Shown here: in pieces, positions 13,030 through 23,379 of the stretch
Position numbering within the stretch: the stretch's first letter is position 1
Layout of the letters: each line of letters begins with the position of its first letter
Assembly: GCA_029891385.1 (NCBI GenBank)
Contig: CM057224.1
Location: 4,464,001 to 4,528,000, forward strand
From: Erythroxylum novogranatense
Taxonomy: Eukaryota; Streptophyta; Magnoliopsida; Malpighiales; Erythroxylaceae
Length of the DNA: 64,000 nt
Direction of reading: 5' to 3'
Position numbers and translations under genes: made by a program
Notes under the pieces: model-generated
Told to the model about the DNA's origin: nothing
Seen by the model: only the letters and a program-made list of their open reading frames with translations
The model's database searches: none

Positions 13030-13951
13030 CAATGTTTTAAAAACCCCTTCGGACCTTCCGGTCCGACCGGAAAACCTCTGAACCTTTCATTGGTCCGGTT
13101 CGGTTTTACCTACTAACCTCTCTGTATAAAAACCGACCGGTTTAACCTTTTTAGGACGGATTGGACGGTCCGGTCCGGTCCGGTTTTTATTTATACCTCC
13201 ATTGAGCGGCGACTGAGGCTCGGGAGCTGAGGTGAGCGTGTCCGTCGACTCGATGATGGAGTTGGATTGGTCGGGGGAAGAGAAGAAGAAGCGTTGGGAA
13301 GCGAAGATGGTGGCGAGATCAGGAGGAGAGTCGATGTCAAAGTCGGAGTCGGTGTCGGAGGAGAAGGAGGAGTTGGTTGAGTGAGTGCTGAGGGACTTGG
13401 AGGTGGGAGTAGAGGAGAGGTCATAGACAGTGTTGAAGTTCTTGGTCATGGTTGAAGTTTCATCTTCTTATTTGGTGGGCAATGGATGTGAGGATGAGAT
13501 TATTGTGGGCAGGCATTTGAGGAAGCTCTTCCAAAAGATGGTAGACATCTAAGCTCTTGGTAGTTGTGCCATCGATCTTTGGTACATTTGAGGAGTCGAG
13601 GAGAGTAATAACATTTTCTTTTTAGTTTTGATTTGTTTAGTGAAAGCGCGAAAGAAGAAATGAAAGGATCCTAATCCGTGAGCTTAAATTTTGTGTGGTT
13701 CGAAATATTATTTTAATTATTATTTTAATATTTATATTAAACTTATATTTATTTATTATTAATTCATTATATAATAATAGACATTGATGTATTTTTGTTT
13801 CAATAATATATTTTATTTTTACTTATTTTTATAAGTTTTATTTCTTATTTATTATATACCGGTTTTATAGCGGTTCACTACCGGTTGAACCTCTAAACCT
13901 TAAACCTTTCCTTCGACCGGTTTAATGTCCGGTCCGGTTTTTAAAACATTG
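13030..13951. mobile_element. Non-autonomous hAT-type transposon, 922 bp, with 8-bp target duplication
   Basis: Perfect 16-bp terminal inverted repeats (CAATGTTTTAAAAACC at the left, its reverse complement at the right) are flanked by the 8-bp direct repeat GTTGACAC at 13022-13029 and 13952-13959. Copy A at about 3786 has the uninterrupted site with one GTTGACAC, confirming insertion after the duplication. An 8-bp duplication and a CA-starting terminus fit the hAT superfamily. CCGGTCCGG-type words repeat just inside both ends. There is no transposase, so it would need one supplied in trans. A host-gene-like fragment is inside. Confidence 0.9.
13205..13449 (-). pseudogene. OVATE-family-like gene fragment captured by the hAT element
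   Basis: From ATG at 13449 the minus strand encodes NFNTVYDLSSTPTSKSL, a Ser/Asp-rich stretch, then DLATIFASQRFFFSSPDQSN and SIIEST. The core ATIFASQRFFFSSP..SNSI is what I remember as a conserved block of some OVATE family transcriptional repressors. The diagnostic C-terminal OVATE domain is absent. Downstream of about 13205 the frame runs into the element's subterminal repeat (RTGPDRPIRPKK). A stop lies just upstream of the ATG. The ORF is 120 residues and could still be translated if transcribed, so silencing or peptide roles cannot be excluded from sequence. Confidence 0.55.
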
Positions 13952-15447
13952 GTTGACACTCATGCTAGCTACTAATTCTTGTTAGAGAGAGATTGGATCC
14001 ACTCTAATTATTATATTTCATCGTCTCCCCATCAGCTTTTACTTTTACATAAAGGAGATGAAGTAATAGTCAATTGGGCTAATTTGCAGTAATTCCATAC
14101 TAATTGTTGACAAGAAAAAGGCAAAATTATGTGAAGATTATATAAATTCAATGCAAATTTAAAAGTCATTTTGGTATATGGAAGGTAAAGAAAAGATGAA
14201 AATAGAGGCAAAAAATTTGTGAAAATAATTATCATCGTGCTTATTGATAGGCTAATGAAAGTTCCTATTATAAAAGAGCCTGACGAGTGAATTCTTACAA
14301 AAATAATGGGCGATAGCTACACTCGTATAAACCAAATATTGAATATAACAAATCTTGGAGAATTCTGAAGAGCTAAAAGGGTATAAAAATGCCAAGTTAA
14401 TTATTAAGGAGTAAGAATTTCCAATATAGGATGAAAGTCAATATAAAAATTTAGAATGTGCTCCTACAAAGTTTCATAACTTCATAAATCTAAAAGGTCT
14501 TCAATACCAAATGTTTGATTGCTCAACCAAACATATACGAGGGGCAATTATTGATATAGCTTAAAACTAATTTAACAGGCCAAAACACCAGAAGTTTTAG
14601 AAGTCATTTGGTCAAAGAATTCTTGCGTATGATTTGTGTTTTAAAAAATAGTACAGGGAGATAGTTAACAAGAATATGGCCAAATGGGTTAGAAGTTAAG
14701 TAGTTACAGGAAGTCTAAAACATGAAGTTAAGTAAATAATAATAGGTAATTAGCTCAAATTTAAGAAAATGAACAATTATAGCAAAAAAATTGCTTAAGG
14801 AAATTGAGGACTAAAATTACACTAGCACCAAGATGATTCCCAACCTATTTCAAACACATTTTGTTATTTTTCAACTTTCTTTACTTTGCAAATTCACCTT
14901 TGTTATATTGAATTCTCTTGTGTAGTTTATGATTTCCTTTTATAACAATCAATTACTTTCTTCACTTCATATCTCATTTCAATATATCTTAGCATTTTGG
15001 TAATTTAAAATTTTACTTTTGAAGTTTTTCAAAGATGATACCCGTTTATATTGTTGATAAAAGTTAGGTATAAATTATGGGAGAATCCTTCCTAACGCAT
15101 CCACATTCCAAATTAACACCCAGTAACGTATAATTATTAATTCTAGTAAATAATTTAGATAAACATGTGAAAATTACTAAAATTTGTATATATATAAAAT
15201 TATTAATTGTATTATATACTTTTAGAAATGTAAAAAAGTTTTAAACCCTTATTTTAGACTTTAATATACTTCATATAGTATAGTAAAATAATTATAATTT
15301 TGTAATATGTAAGAATAATATTTGAAGTCAATTATGCTTCTTAATGAATGAAAATTATTTCTTACTTTTATACTATTTTAATTTCATAATTAAAGGTTAA
15401 TATTGTGCAAGTTTAAAGTCAAATTTACTTTTTACAATATATGTGTG

Positions 15448-15601
15448 TAGGAACGGATTCAAAACAATTTTTTAGTGGAGGCAAAATTTTAATAAAGGCA
15501 AAATTTTATTTTAATGAGGACAAAATTTTATTTTTATAAGATCAAAACTTAAATAATAATTTTTATATGAAAGTTTTGAAGCCAATGTGGATCTGTCCCT
15601 G
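15448..15601. mobile_element. Small hAT-like MITE (154 bp)
   Basis: Copy B has 154 bp absent from copy A at about 8568-8582. The ends TAGGAACGGATTC and (reverse complement) CAGGGACAGATCC form an imperfect inverted repeat. The flanks TATGTGTG and CATGTGCG are a decayed 8-bp target duplication; copy A has CATGGACG. No coding capacity. Confidence 0.65.
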
Positions 15602-16229
15602 CATGTGCGTAGATAATAGCTATGATAACCTTATTATAAATTAGTATATTTTAATAAATATGCTAACTTTATAGAAGTGTATATTGAAATATTTTGATGT
15701 CATACTTTAATCTTTATAACATATGTTAAAAATTTAACAAATAATAATTGCTTTCATCATAATACCATACATGCTTTTTACTTTTATATTTTTAAAACAT
15801 TAAAGATTACTATAAACCATGAAATGAATAAGTTTTGAATTTATCATGATTTATAATGATATTGATTTTTTGACTTATCTAATCTTTAACTGATTTTATA
15901 ACAGTCTATTTTATAATTTATAATCATCTTTTAGTTAAAATAAAATATCATATAAAATTTATAAATATATTATTAAAAATTTTAAAATATTATTTCAAAT
16001 AAATTTAACCTAGGAGTTAATTTTATTGCGAATTGATATTTGATATGCACAAATTTTAAAATAAGAGTTAAGAATATCTTGAAATTTATAAATTAAATTT
16101 TAAATATAATACATATGTATAATTGTATATAATAATTTAGAATGATTAAATATATAATTCTAATATTATATAATGTATATAAAATTTTAAAAAAAAAATT
16201 GTTTACAAACGAAATAAATTTAAGGTTAA

Positions 16230-16490
16230 CTCATAGATCTGGAATATAACGCTCATTGCGCACTATGTGGAAAAGCTCTTGGATACCCAAAGAAGTGAAC
16301 ATCTTTGTGGAGAAGCTCCTCCTGGATGTCCAAAGGAGGCTCCTGAAGGATATGAAAACTCAGACATAAATCACGTAATAAGACTGCTAGAGTCATCAGG
16401 CTGTCGGTGCACTGATTTCCTTTGTGAAAAAAATGTTAAAATTGTACCTTCCAAGCTCGTTGTAAAAACCCCACATGAACAATGTTAAAC
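16230..16490. other. Unrecognised 73-codon ORF before GST copy B
   Basis: Plus-strand ORF 16267-16488 (MEKLLDTQRSEHLCGEA...) is Cys-rich and not AT-biased like its surroundings. It is absent from copy A, which has different sequence at 9690-9865. I do not recognise it; it may be an exon fragment or chance. Confidence 0.2.
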
Positions 16491-16862
16491 TGCCGTCTAG
16501 ACACTAACCAAATCGAGTCATGGCTCTCAGCTTTTCTCCCTCTTTCATGTGAAGAAGAAGTCAGATTGCGACTGAGATGGTAAATTATGTGGGAGAGATT
16601 GCTTCTCGAAAATGCTTCAGATTGAATGATACTTTCGTACTATATTGAAGACCCACCTCTTTATTTCAGTATTCATGCCAGGCCAGTTGTTCCGGAGGAA
16701 CTTGTTAAACTGTAAGCAGGATCTTCACTCAATTCAAGTCCAAGACTATTTATTTAGACTAAATTCCCTCAATAGCATCCTTGACATTTTATCCACATAC
16801 TAGTAAAGGAAAAAAGAGTACATGACCATACGAGACTGCTATATTGAGGAACTATTATATGC

Positions 16863-17626
16863 TTAGGAAGACCCGCTATGCTTGGCCTGAAGGATCTTAG
16901 CAAACTCGACGAGCTTATCAGTATCCGGCAACACATCTTTTACGGCGGGATTGGAAGAGAAGCTCTCAGCCCACTTCACAAGACCAGGAGTCTTGGCCTC
17001 GTCGATTAGTTTCACACCACCCATCTTCTCAGTTGCTCTAATCCATCCCCAAATTGATCCAAATGCAATATCAAGATAACCAATCTCGTCTCCTCCAAAA
17101 AAAGCCTTCCCTTTGCTACTCTTAACATAAGCTTCCTCCAAACGGCCCAGCCCTTCTCCAACTTGTTCCACCAACGCCTTCGTCCCCTCGTCTCCCTTAG
17201 CAGTTGCAAGGCCTTTCATAGCTGGAAACCACTGCACATAACATATACTTGTGACAGTTCCATATATGGGTGCGAAATACGGTTCAAACTAGAGGGAAAA
17301 AAAACAACCTTGTCATCGATATACACAGCCCAGAAGCGAGCAACGGCACGATCATAAGGATCGGCGGGGAGGATTGAGGGACCTGAGGACCAAACCTCGT
17401 CGATATACTCTACGATGATGAGAGACTCGCAGATGGGCTTGCTTCCATGAATCAGAACTGGGATTTTCTTGTAAACAGGGTTTGATTCAAGAAGAAGCTG
17501 GCTTTTAGCACCAAACTGCTCCTGAAGAAACTCATAATCAACGGACTTGACATTAAGAGCAATTCTAGCCCTCCACACAAAAGGACTTGGCCATGCACCA
17601 ATAAGCTTCACGTCACCTTGAGCCAT
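16863..17626 (-). CDS. Tau-class glutathione S-transferase, copy B
   Basis: Tandem paralogue of the gene at 10240-11016, encoding a 228-residue cytosolic glutathione transferase. Exons are 17626-17309 and 17231-16863, with a 77-bp GT-AG intron, 13 bp shorter than in copy A. Catalytic Ser14 (GAWPSPFV), the glutathione-site KKIPVLIH and E67-S68 are all kept. Differences from copy A include W18, G61, A88, GT for ER in DEGTKALV, R for L in [24 protein letters not shown] and D for E in VLPDTDK; several lie in the C-terminal domain that forms the electrophile pocket. GSTU17/18-like by inference. Both copies look functional; the promoter TATA is weaker here. Confidence 0.92.
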
Positions 17627-17712
17627 GGATCCACTCTTGAAAATACTCTCACAAGGGCTATAAATCTCTCAAAACCTATCAAGCTCTGGACCATATTAAG
17701 TGAGCGTAGCGT

Positions 17713-17722
17713 GTATGTATAG
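17713..17722 (-). promoter_or_regulatory. Altered TATA-like box of GST copy B
   Basis: At the position matching the copy A TATA box, the minus strand reads GGCTATACATACACG instead of GGCTATATATACACG. One substitution breaks the TATATATA core, so basal promoter strength may differ between the paralogues. Confidence 0.4.
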
Positions 17723-18663
17723 CCAAGGAAAGGAAGACAATTCAGAACTGAATAAAGCCACGGTGTGGTGTGTAAGACAAGGGTAGGCCGTGGGTGGAAG
17801 GCATGAGAAAATGAAACGGTCCAAAGGAGCGTACGTTACCCTTCATTTGTGACACTGACGGGCTTGATGATGTTGACACCAGTGCCGGCTCTGACAAAAA
17901 CGTTAACGTTGACTAGTAAATAGCTTTCTTTTTTAGCTATATTACCAGAAAGCTCGCTTTGACTTTTAATCTTAAAATCTAAATAGTTCTTGTTATATTT
18001 ACAAAAAATTTTGAAATATTTGAGTATTTTTTCTTTTGAGTGTATTTCCTATACTTTAATTTTTTTATTTTCACTTATATATGAATCTAAGATATTTCAA
18101 TTTAAAAGTGGTGGTAAAAATTTCCGATTATGTCTTATGAGTTTCAAGTAACAATTTAAAAGTAAAATTTCTTATTTTTATTTGTTTCTAACTTATTAAA
18201 TATTTTAATATATTATAATTAATCTGTAATTTGTCATTAATGTAGACATTATATTAGCATTTTAAATCAAAATATAATATTAAATAATATTGTGTTTATT
18301 TTCATTTTTTAATTTTAAATTACTTATTATTTATAAAATATAATTAAAAGTTAACAAATAATTTAATTTTTAATTGTAATTTTCATTATACTTTTATCAC
18401 ATATAATAACTATTGAATTTGTCTTCTTGCAGAGTTTCACATAAATTTAGTTATAATATGAATAAATCAAAAATAGATATCACATGAAATTGACGTGCTT
18501 ATCTTGTGGTGTACATACCTTGTAATATACAAGTCCTGTTCCGTCTTTAAAATACACCACATACATGATACATGCACACAATCCTCAGGAACTCTTCATT
18601 TTATCAGTCAAACCTAAAAGTTTATGTGGCTAACCAGCACCCACGTATCGGACCACAGCCTCA

Positions 18664-19060
18664 GGTTGGCTTCAAGAGGCTTACATCCTATGATACATCG
18701 TGTATCGAGGGACTTTAGATTCTTTATTTAATATTATAATATTTTATTATATCTAATAAATTTTAATCATTTATTTATGTGAGTTTCGTGTAAATTTTAC
18801 GTGTGTCTCGTAAAATAAATGACTAAAATTTTATGAAACAAAATAAAACAAGATAGTATTAGATTAAAAAAAAATTGTTCTTTATTGACGGAGCATTTCT
18901 TCGCATGCCCTTTCACCTTCAACAGAGACATTGGAGATTTGAAAGGATCTTGGAAGTATCAAAGTGCAAATATTTTTCCATGGTTGTTGCGTCCTTGATT
19001 GTCCTCTCTTTTTCTCTTTCTGGGTAGGTCAAACTTGCGGATGCAATTAGAAGGTAACAC
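18664..19060. other. Spacer, no gene seen
   Basis: Single-copy-looking AT-rich sequence between the duplication end and the tRNA gene. No ORF, RNA or repeat is supported. Confidence 0.4.
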
Positions 19061-19075
19061 TAAAAAAAAGAAAAG

Positions 19076-19081
19076 AAAAAA
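19076..19081 (-). terminator. Pol III T-run after tRNA-Gly
   Basis: The minus strand has TTTTTT nine bases after the tRNA 3' end, followed by further T-runs to 19062. This is the usual RNA polymerase III stop. Confidence 0.7.
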
Positions 19082-19090
19082 CAAATCCTA

Positions 19091-19161
19091 TGCACCAGCC
19101 GGGAATCGAACCCGGGTCTGTACCGTGGCAGGGTACTATTCTACCACTAGACCACTGGTGC
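19091..19161 (-). tRNA. tRNA-Gly (anticodon GCC)
   Basis: A 71-bp cloverleaf without intron. The acceptor stem GCACCAG pairs with CTGGTGC, followed by discriminator A. The D-arm/A-box region is TGGTCTAGTGGTAGAA, the anticodon loop contains TGCCA (anticodon GCC), and the T-arm/B-box is GGGTTCGATTCCC. The CCA end is not encoded, as expected for a nuclear plant gene. It looks fully intact and decodes GGC and GGU. Confidence 0.97.
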
Positions 19162-19164
19162 TTG

Positions 19165-19800
19165 ATGGATGAAGGGTTTTTGAGTTAGTTGAAGTTAATA
19201 CCAGATGTGCCAGACAGAACACATAAGTCATCATGCTGGAGTGGTCCCAGAGAAATAGAAGGTCTTTAATAAGTTTCTGATCAGAGGGGAAAGGGTTCCG
19301 ATGATTGAAACGGTGCAGGACGAAATTAATGACAGACACAACTTCATTGCTCCCGAAAACCATATTTAGAAAGTGATTGAATGAACGAAAATTGAGTTTT
19401 CAAAAGTTGTCATGATCCGTTTAGGTTATTAGAATTGTTAACTTGTCGTATCAAAATCAATATGCTACTTTAATTCAGGTACATGATAAATCTGTAAATT
19501 TTAATTTTACAAATTCTATATTAAGAGTATCTATTGAAATTGTTAAATTTCTATTATAGAAGAATTCAATAGAGGTCCTTTAAATTAAAAGTAGAGCAGT
19601 CTGATTAATAATGCATCCTTCTTCAATAATTATATGAATCAAGCATGAGCCTTATTTCAATTAAACAACTCTTTTATCATTTCGTCCCTCCATTCCAACA
19701 ATTCTAAAGCTGTCAGACATATATAATACAAAATCAGTCCTTATTCCATAATTTAGGGAGCAGGTATACTGTTCACATTTTGCTATACTCCTATGCCTGA
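19165..19800. other. Spacer, no gene seen
   Basis: The only ORF (19136-19363, minus) overlaps the tRNA gene and matches nothing I recognise. The rest is AT-rich without visible repeats. Confidence 0.4.
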
Positions 19801-20394
19801 ATAAATCTCATTAAGTATATATACTAAGAGCGAATGGGATGGACGACCATGCAATCCATCCCATTCGTTCATTTAATCTGACGGCCTATATTCAGTCAGA
19901 TCTGCTTCGTCCATTTAATCCAAATGATTTACATTTTCTGTTTTTTCATGTAATCTGACGGCCTATATTCACCATATCTCCTTCTTCGTCCATTTATTTA
20001 ATCCAGATCGCTTATTGAATGTTGTTTCTTCACGCGATATACACGCAATCTTCTCGACACATCTTCAATCTTCGACGCAATCTTCATTGTAATATTTTGT
20101 CGAGCGACCGCTGCAGACGATCGCCCAATCGCGCCATTCACATCGCTTATATGTGTTCATATCTCTTCATTCATGTTGTGTCCTTTCTCTCTCTTTGTTT
20201 TTCCTCTACGCCTTGCGTTCCTCGCTTTCTCCATTTGTTGTTGTCGAAAGAGTATCGATGGTTTCCTCCGTTCGTGTTGTCGTAGTTTGTTGTTGTCGAA
20301 AGAGTATCGCTGGTTTCTCTCTGTTCTGTTGTCTAGCCGTTGTTCTTTGTTGATTGGTGAACACTGATACTCTTTCGCAGGAACAATAGCTGCG

Positions 20395-20562
20395 ATGACC
20401 ACGACAACTGTCACAGAGATAAGAGAAGATGAGAACTGCGTAAAGAAGATTTACAAGTTACGGTTTCCAATTGGTCTTAGGTTTCGCTTCGTGTTACTTG
20501 TAAATCTTCTTAACGTTTTTCTTATCCTCTCTTATCTCTGTGTCGGTTATCGTGGTTGTCAT
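20395..20562. repeat. Inverted repeat / hairpin with about 66-bp arms
   Basis: 20395-20460 (ATGACCACGACAACTGTCAC...) is largely the reverse complement of 20494-20562 (...GTGGTTGTCAT), with a loop of about 33 bp. Part of the arm (TTACTTGTAAATCTTCT) recurs at about 20640. A transcript would fold into a long stem. Confidence 0.8.
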
Positions 20563-20659
20563 AGTATTGTTTCGATTCGTTCTTGTGGATTTGTTGTTCT
20601 TTGTCGAAAGAGTTGCTTCATGTTGCTTTTTGTCCTTTGTTACTTGTAAATCTTCTTTT

Positions 20660-20962
20660 AGGATTTTTGTTTGTTTGTACAATAGTTTCCGTATTTGGTT
20701 ATTTTTCTTTGTAGTGCGAGACTTGGATATGAGGATATTTATCGATATTGTAGCTTCATAATTGCAAAGTCGCTACTTCACCAAAGAAGGCGTAGTCTGA
20801 AGCATAAGGTTTTTTTTTGTTTGTACAAGATGGTTTCCGTATTTGGCTATTTTAGTCAGTAGTGCGACTTGGATATGAGGATATTTATCGATATTGTAGC
20901 TTCATAAATTGCAAAGTCGCTACTTCACCAAATGAAGGCGTAGTCGTAAGCATAAGGTTGTT
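20660..20962. repeat. Tandem repeat, two units of about 150 bp
   Basis: Two adjacent units share GTTTCCGTATTTGG, GACTTGGATATGAGGATATT and GCAAAGTCGCTACTTCACC. Decayed partial units follow at about 21028 and 21138-21188. Confidence 0.85.
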
Positions 20963-21200
20963 TAAGGTTTTCACCAATGCATGACGGAGGTTTTGGTGTG
21001 TATGAGATGTTTTCGAGGGCTACAAACGGACTTGGATATGAGGAGATTTTCATGTTGCCATCCGTAATACGATGGCTCGAATAAAGAATGCGTGGTGAGA
21101 CTTCGAAAAGAGTGCCCCAAACGCAGTAGCGTAGTCCAGACTTAGCTATGAGGAGATTTATCATAAATTGCAAAGTCATTACTTCACCACCATCATCCTC

Positions 21201-21830
21201 TTTCCTTGTACATATATTTTCTCATGTCGAAACGAACTCCTATGTGAAAATGAAGTTTTACGATTATCACCAGAATCATCGCTTTAATCAAAATGGATGC
21301 GTTAAACAAAGAAGTCAGTAGTGCGACTTGGATATGAAAGCGATTCATCGTCGGTCTTTGTCCATATAACTACGAAGGCTGCAGCTTTGAAAAGTTTTAT
21401 TACGATATATATTAAGAGCGAATGGGATGGACGAGCATGCAATCTATCCCATTAAGTTTTATGTCTTAGTTTGATTCTTTGAACTTTTTCGCTTTATGTC
21501 TTACTTCATGTGCTTTTCACTTTTCAATATCTTACTTTGATCGTTTCACCGTATCGTCTCGCTTCAATTCGGAGGTTATTTGCTTTGCTTTCCATCGCCT
21601 CGCTTTTCTCACCTCTAATGCGAAGTGTAAAATATAACCGAGTTGAAAAAGTAGACGAAGTTTTAATATAACCGAGTTGAAAAAGTAGACGAAGTTTAAA
21701 ATATAACCGGAGTTGAAAAAGTAGACGAAGTTAACAATCCAGACGGAGAATACAAAAGTGAGGCGAAGACATAAAGATGATTTAAAAGAGACGATCTGAA
21801 GAAAAGCAGAATGAAGCCTGGCGGCATTTA
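21201..21830 (+). repeat. Left arm of a large inverted repeat
   Basis: Starts TTTCCTTGTACATATATTTT and includes TTTATGTCTTACTT, CGGAGGTTATTTGC and repeated TTGAAAAAGTAGACGAAGTT units (three near 21636-21731). The reverse complement of 31770-32325 carries the same words in the same order. Related units repeat tandemly at 21850-22230 and 22410-22620. Confidence 0.75.
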
Positions 21831-22750
21831 ATCTGAAAAGCGACGGGTTTTAACTTTTCAAGATATCTTACTTTCATCGTTTCACTTCTATGGTCTCGCT
21901 TAATTGAGAGGTGATTTGCTTCTTCTATCGTCTGGCTTCTTAATTCGGAGGTGATTTGCTTTGCTTTGCTTTCAATCGTCTGCTTTTCTCACCTCTAACA
22001 GACGAAGAAGGGAAAAACGGGCGAAGTTAAAAATCATTGCAGATTGAAAAAGTTGGCGAAGTTCTAAATATAGACGGACTTGAAAAAGTAGACGAACTTA
22101 AAAATCGATGGACTTGAAAAAGTTGACGAAGTTAAAAATATAAAGGGGGTTGAAAAAGTATACCAAGTTAACAATACACACGGAGAATACAAAAGTCAGA
22201 CGAAGACATAAAGATGCATTTAAAAGCGGGCATTCTGAACAATAATGCACCATAAGTTCAAAGCTTTGCAATTTATATTTTTCTCAAGATAATATCGATA
22301 CACAAGTGAAAAATCTCATATAGAAAGTAAGTAACTAATTTTACCTTGTCCTCTGCAAGTACTTTAAAGACATGTTTTGGACCCCATAATCTACTACGTG
22401 TGTATTGGGATGGGAGTTGAGAAAGTAGACGAAGTTCAAAATCGATGGATTGAAAAAGTAGACGAAGTCTTAAATATAGACGGAGTTTAAAAAGTTGACG
22501 AAGTTTAAAATATAAACGGAGTTCAAAAAGTAGACGAAGTTAACAATACAGACGGAGTATACAAAAGTGAGACGAAGACATAAAGACAGACGAAAAGCAG
22601 ACGTTGCGAACAAAAACAGACGATGTAATCTGTTTTCATTAACTCATGCATTTGTACATCTAGATATACAACTCTCATGAAGACTGAAAAATGAGATTCG
22701 GCCTCTAACTATGCCCAAAACACTTGACTAACGTCTCCACTTATATCGAT

Positions 22751-23100
22751 GAAAAATCACCAAGGAAAATCAATTTGAAGCGAAAATCACCGAAAGAAAA
22801 TCACCGAAGCGAAAATCACTGAAAAAATTCAGTGAAGGAAAATCACTGAAACAAAATCAGTGAACAGAAAATCAATGAACCAAAATCACCTGAAACAAAA
22901 TCAATGAACCGAAAATCATTGAAACAAAAATCAGTTGAAGCGAAAACAAATGAAGCAAAAATCAGTGAAGGAAAATCAATGAAACAAAAAACAGTGAAGC
23001 GAAAATCAATTTGAAGCAAAAATCAGTGAAGGAAAATCACCAAGCGAAAACCACTGAAGCGAAAATCACTGAAATAAAAATCACCGAAAGAAAACAAATC
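22751..23100. repeat. Minisatellite of GAAAATCANTGAA-type units
   Basis: About 350 bp is built from degenerate units of roughly 12-15 bp such as GAAAATCACCGAA and GAAAATCAATGAA, giving a strongly purine-rich + strand. No gene. Confidence 0.85.
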
Positions 23101-23379
23101 AGTGCATAGATCGGTGTTTTCGGGATAACTTGAGCTATAGAGCTCAAATGACCCGATTCTTGAAGCATTGGATTCTAACATATTTCTTTATCTTCTAAAC
23201 CTCTCAAGTCATCCACTCCACTCTCAACATGCTATAATCTCACTTAAACTTACATCATCCATCTACCCACATGAATTCCAAAATAATGCTAACTTAACTT
23301 ACTTAATCAATCTAATCATGCTTAATTTAAAAAAAATATTTTGGGCCTGACACTTTTCTTGAATTCTTTATTCTTTTCG

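Larger units (their letters stand above)
12045..14811 (+). mobile_element. Degenerate Ty3/Gypsy relic (copy B)
   Basis: Duplicate of the relic at 2735-4720. The protease-like part lies at about 12905-13025 and continues after the hAT-type insertion at 13960-14100. It is as heavily mutated as copy A and non-coding. Confidence 0.6.
12045..18663. repeat. Segmental duplication, copy B
   Basis: Second copy of the 2735-12031 unit in the same orientation. It lacks the 3.2-kb insertion of copy A but holds a 922-bp hAT-type element (13030-13951) and a 154-bp MITE (15448-15601), both missing from A. Frequent small substitutions and indels in spacers show that the duplication is not recent, while the two GST reading frames stay open. 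Confidence 0.85.
19822..21456. repeat. Repeat segment bracketed by two hairpin words
   Basis: The self-complementary motif GAGCGAATGGGATGGACGA ... ATCCATCCCATT occurs at about 19827-19869 and again at 21414-21455, in the same orientation, about 1.6 kb apart. Between them lie a strong inverted repeat and a tandem repeat. It could be a small non-autonomous element with hairpin ends. No coding sequence was recognised. Confidence 0.4.

Noticed and set aside
22751..23100. Possible CRISPR-like array
   Set aside because: Units are contiguous and degenerate with no spacers, and the genome is plant nuclear.
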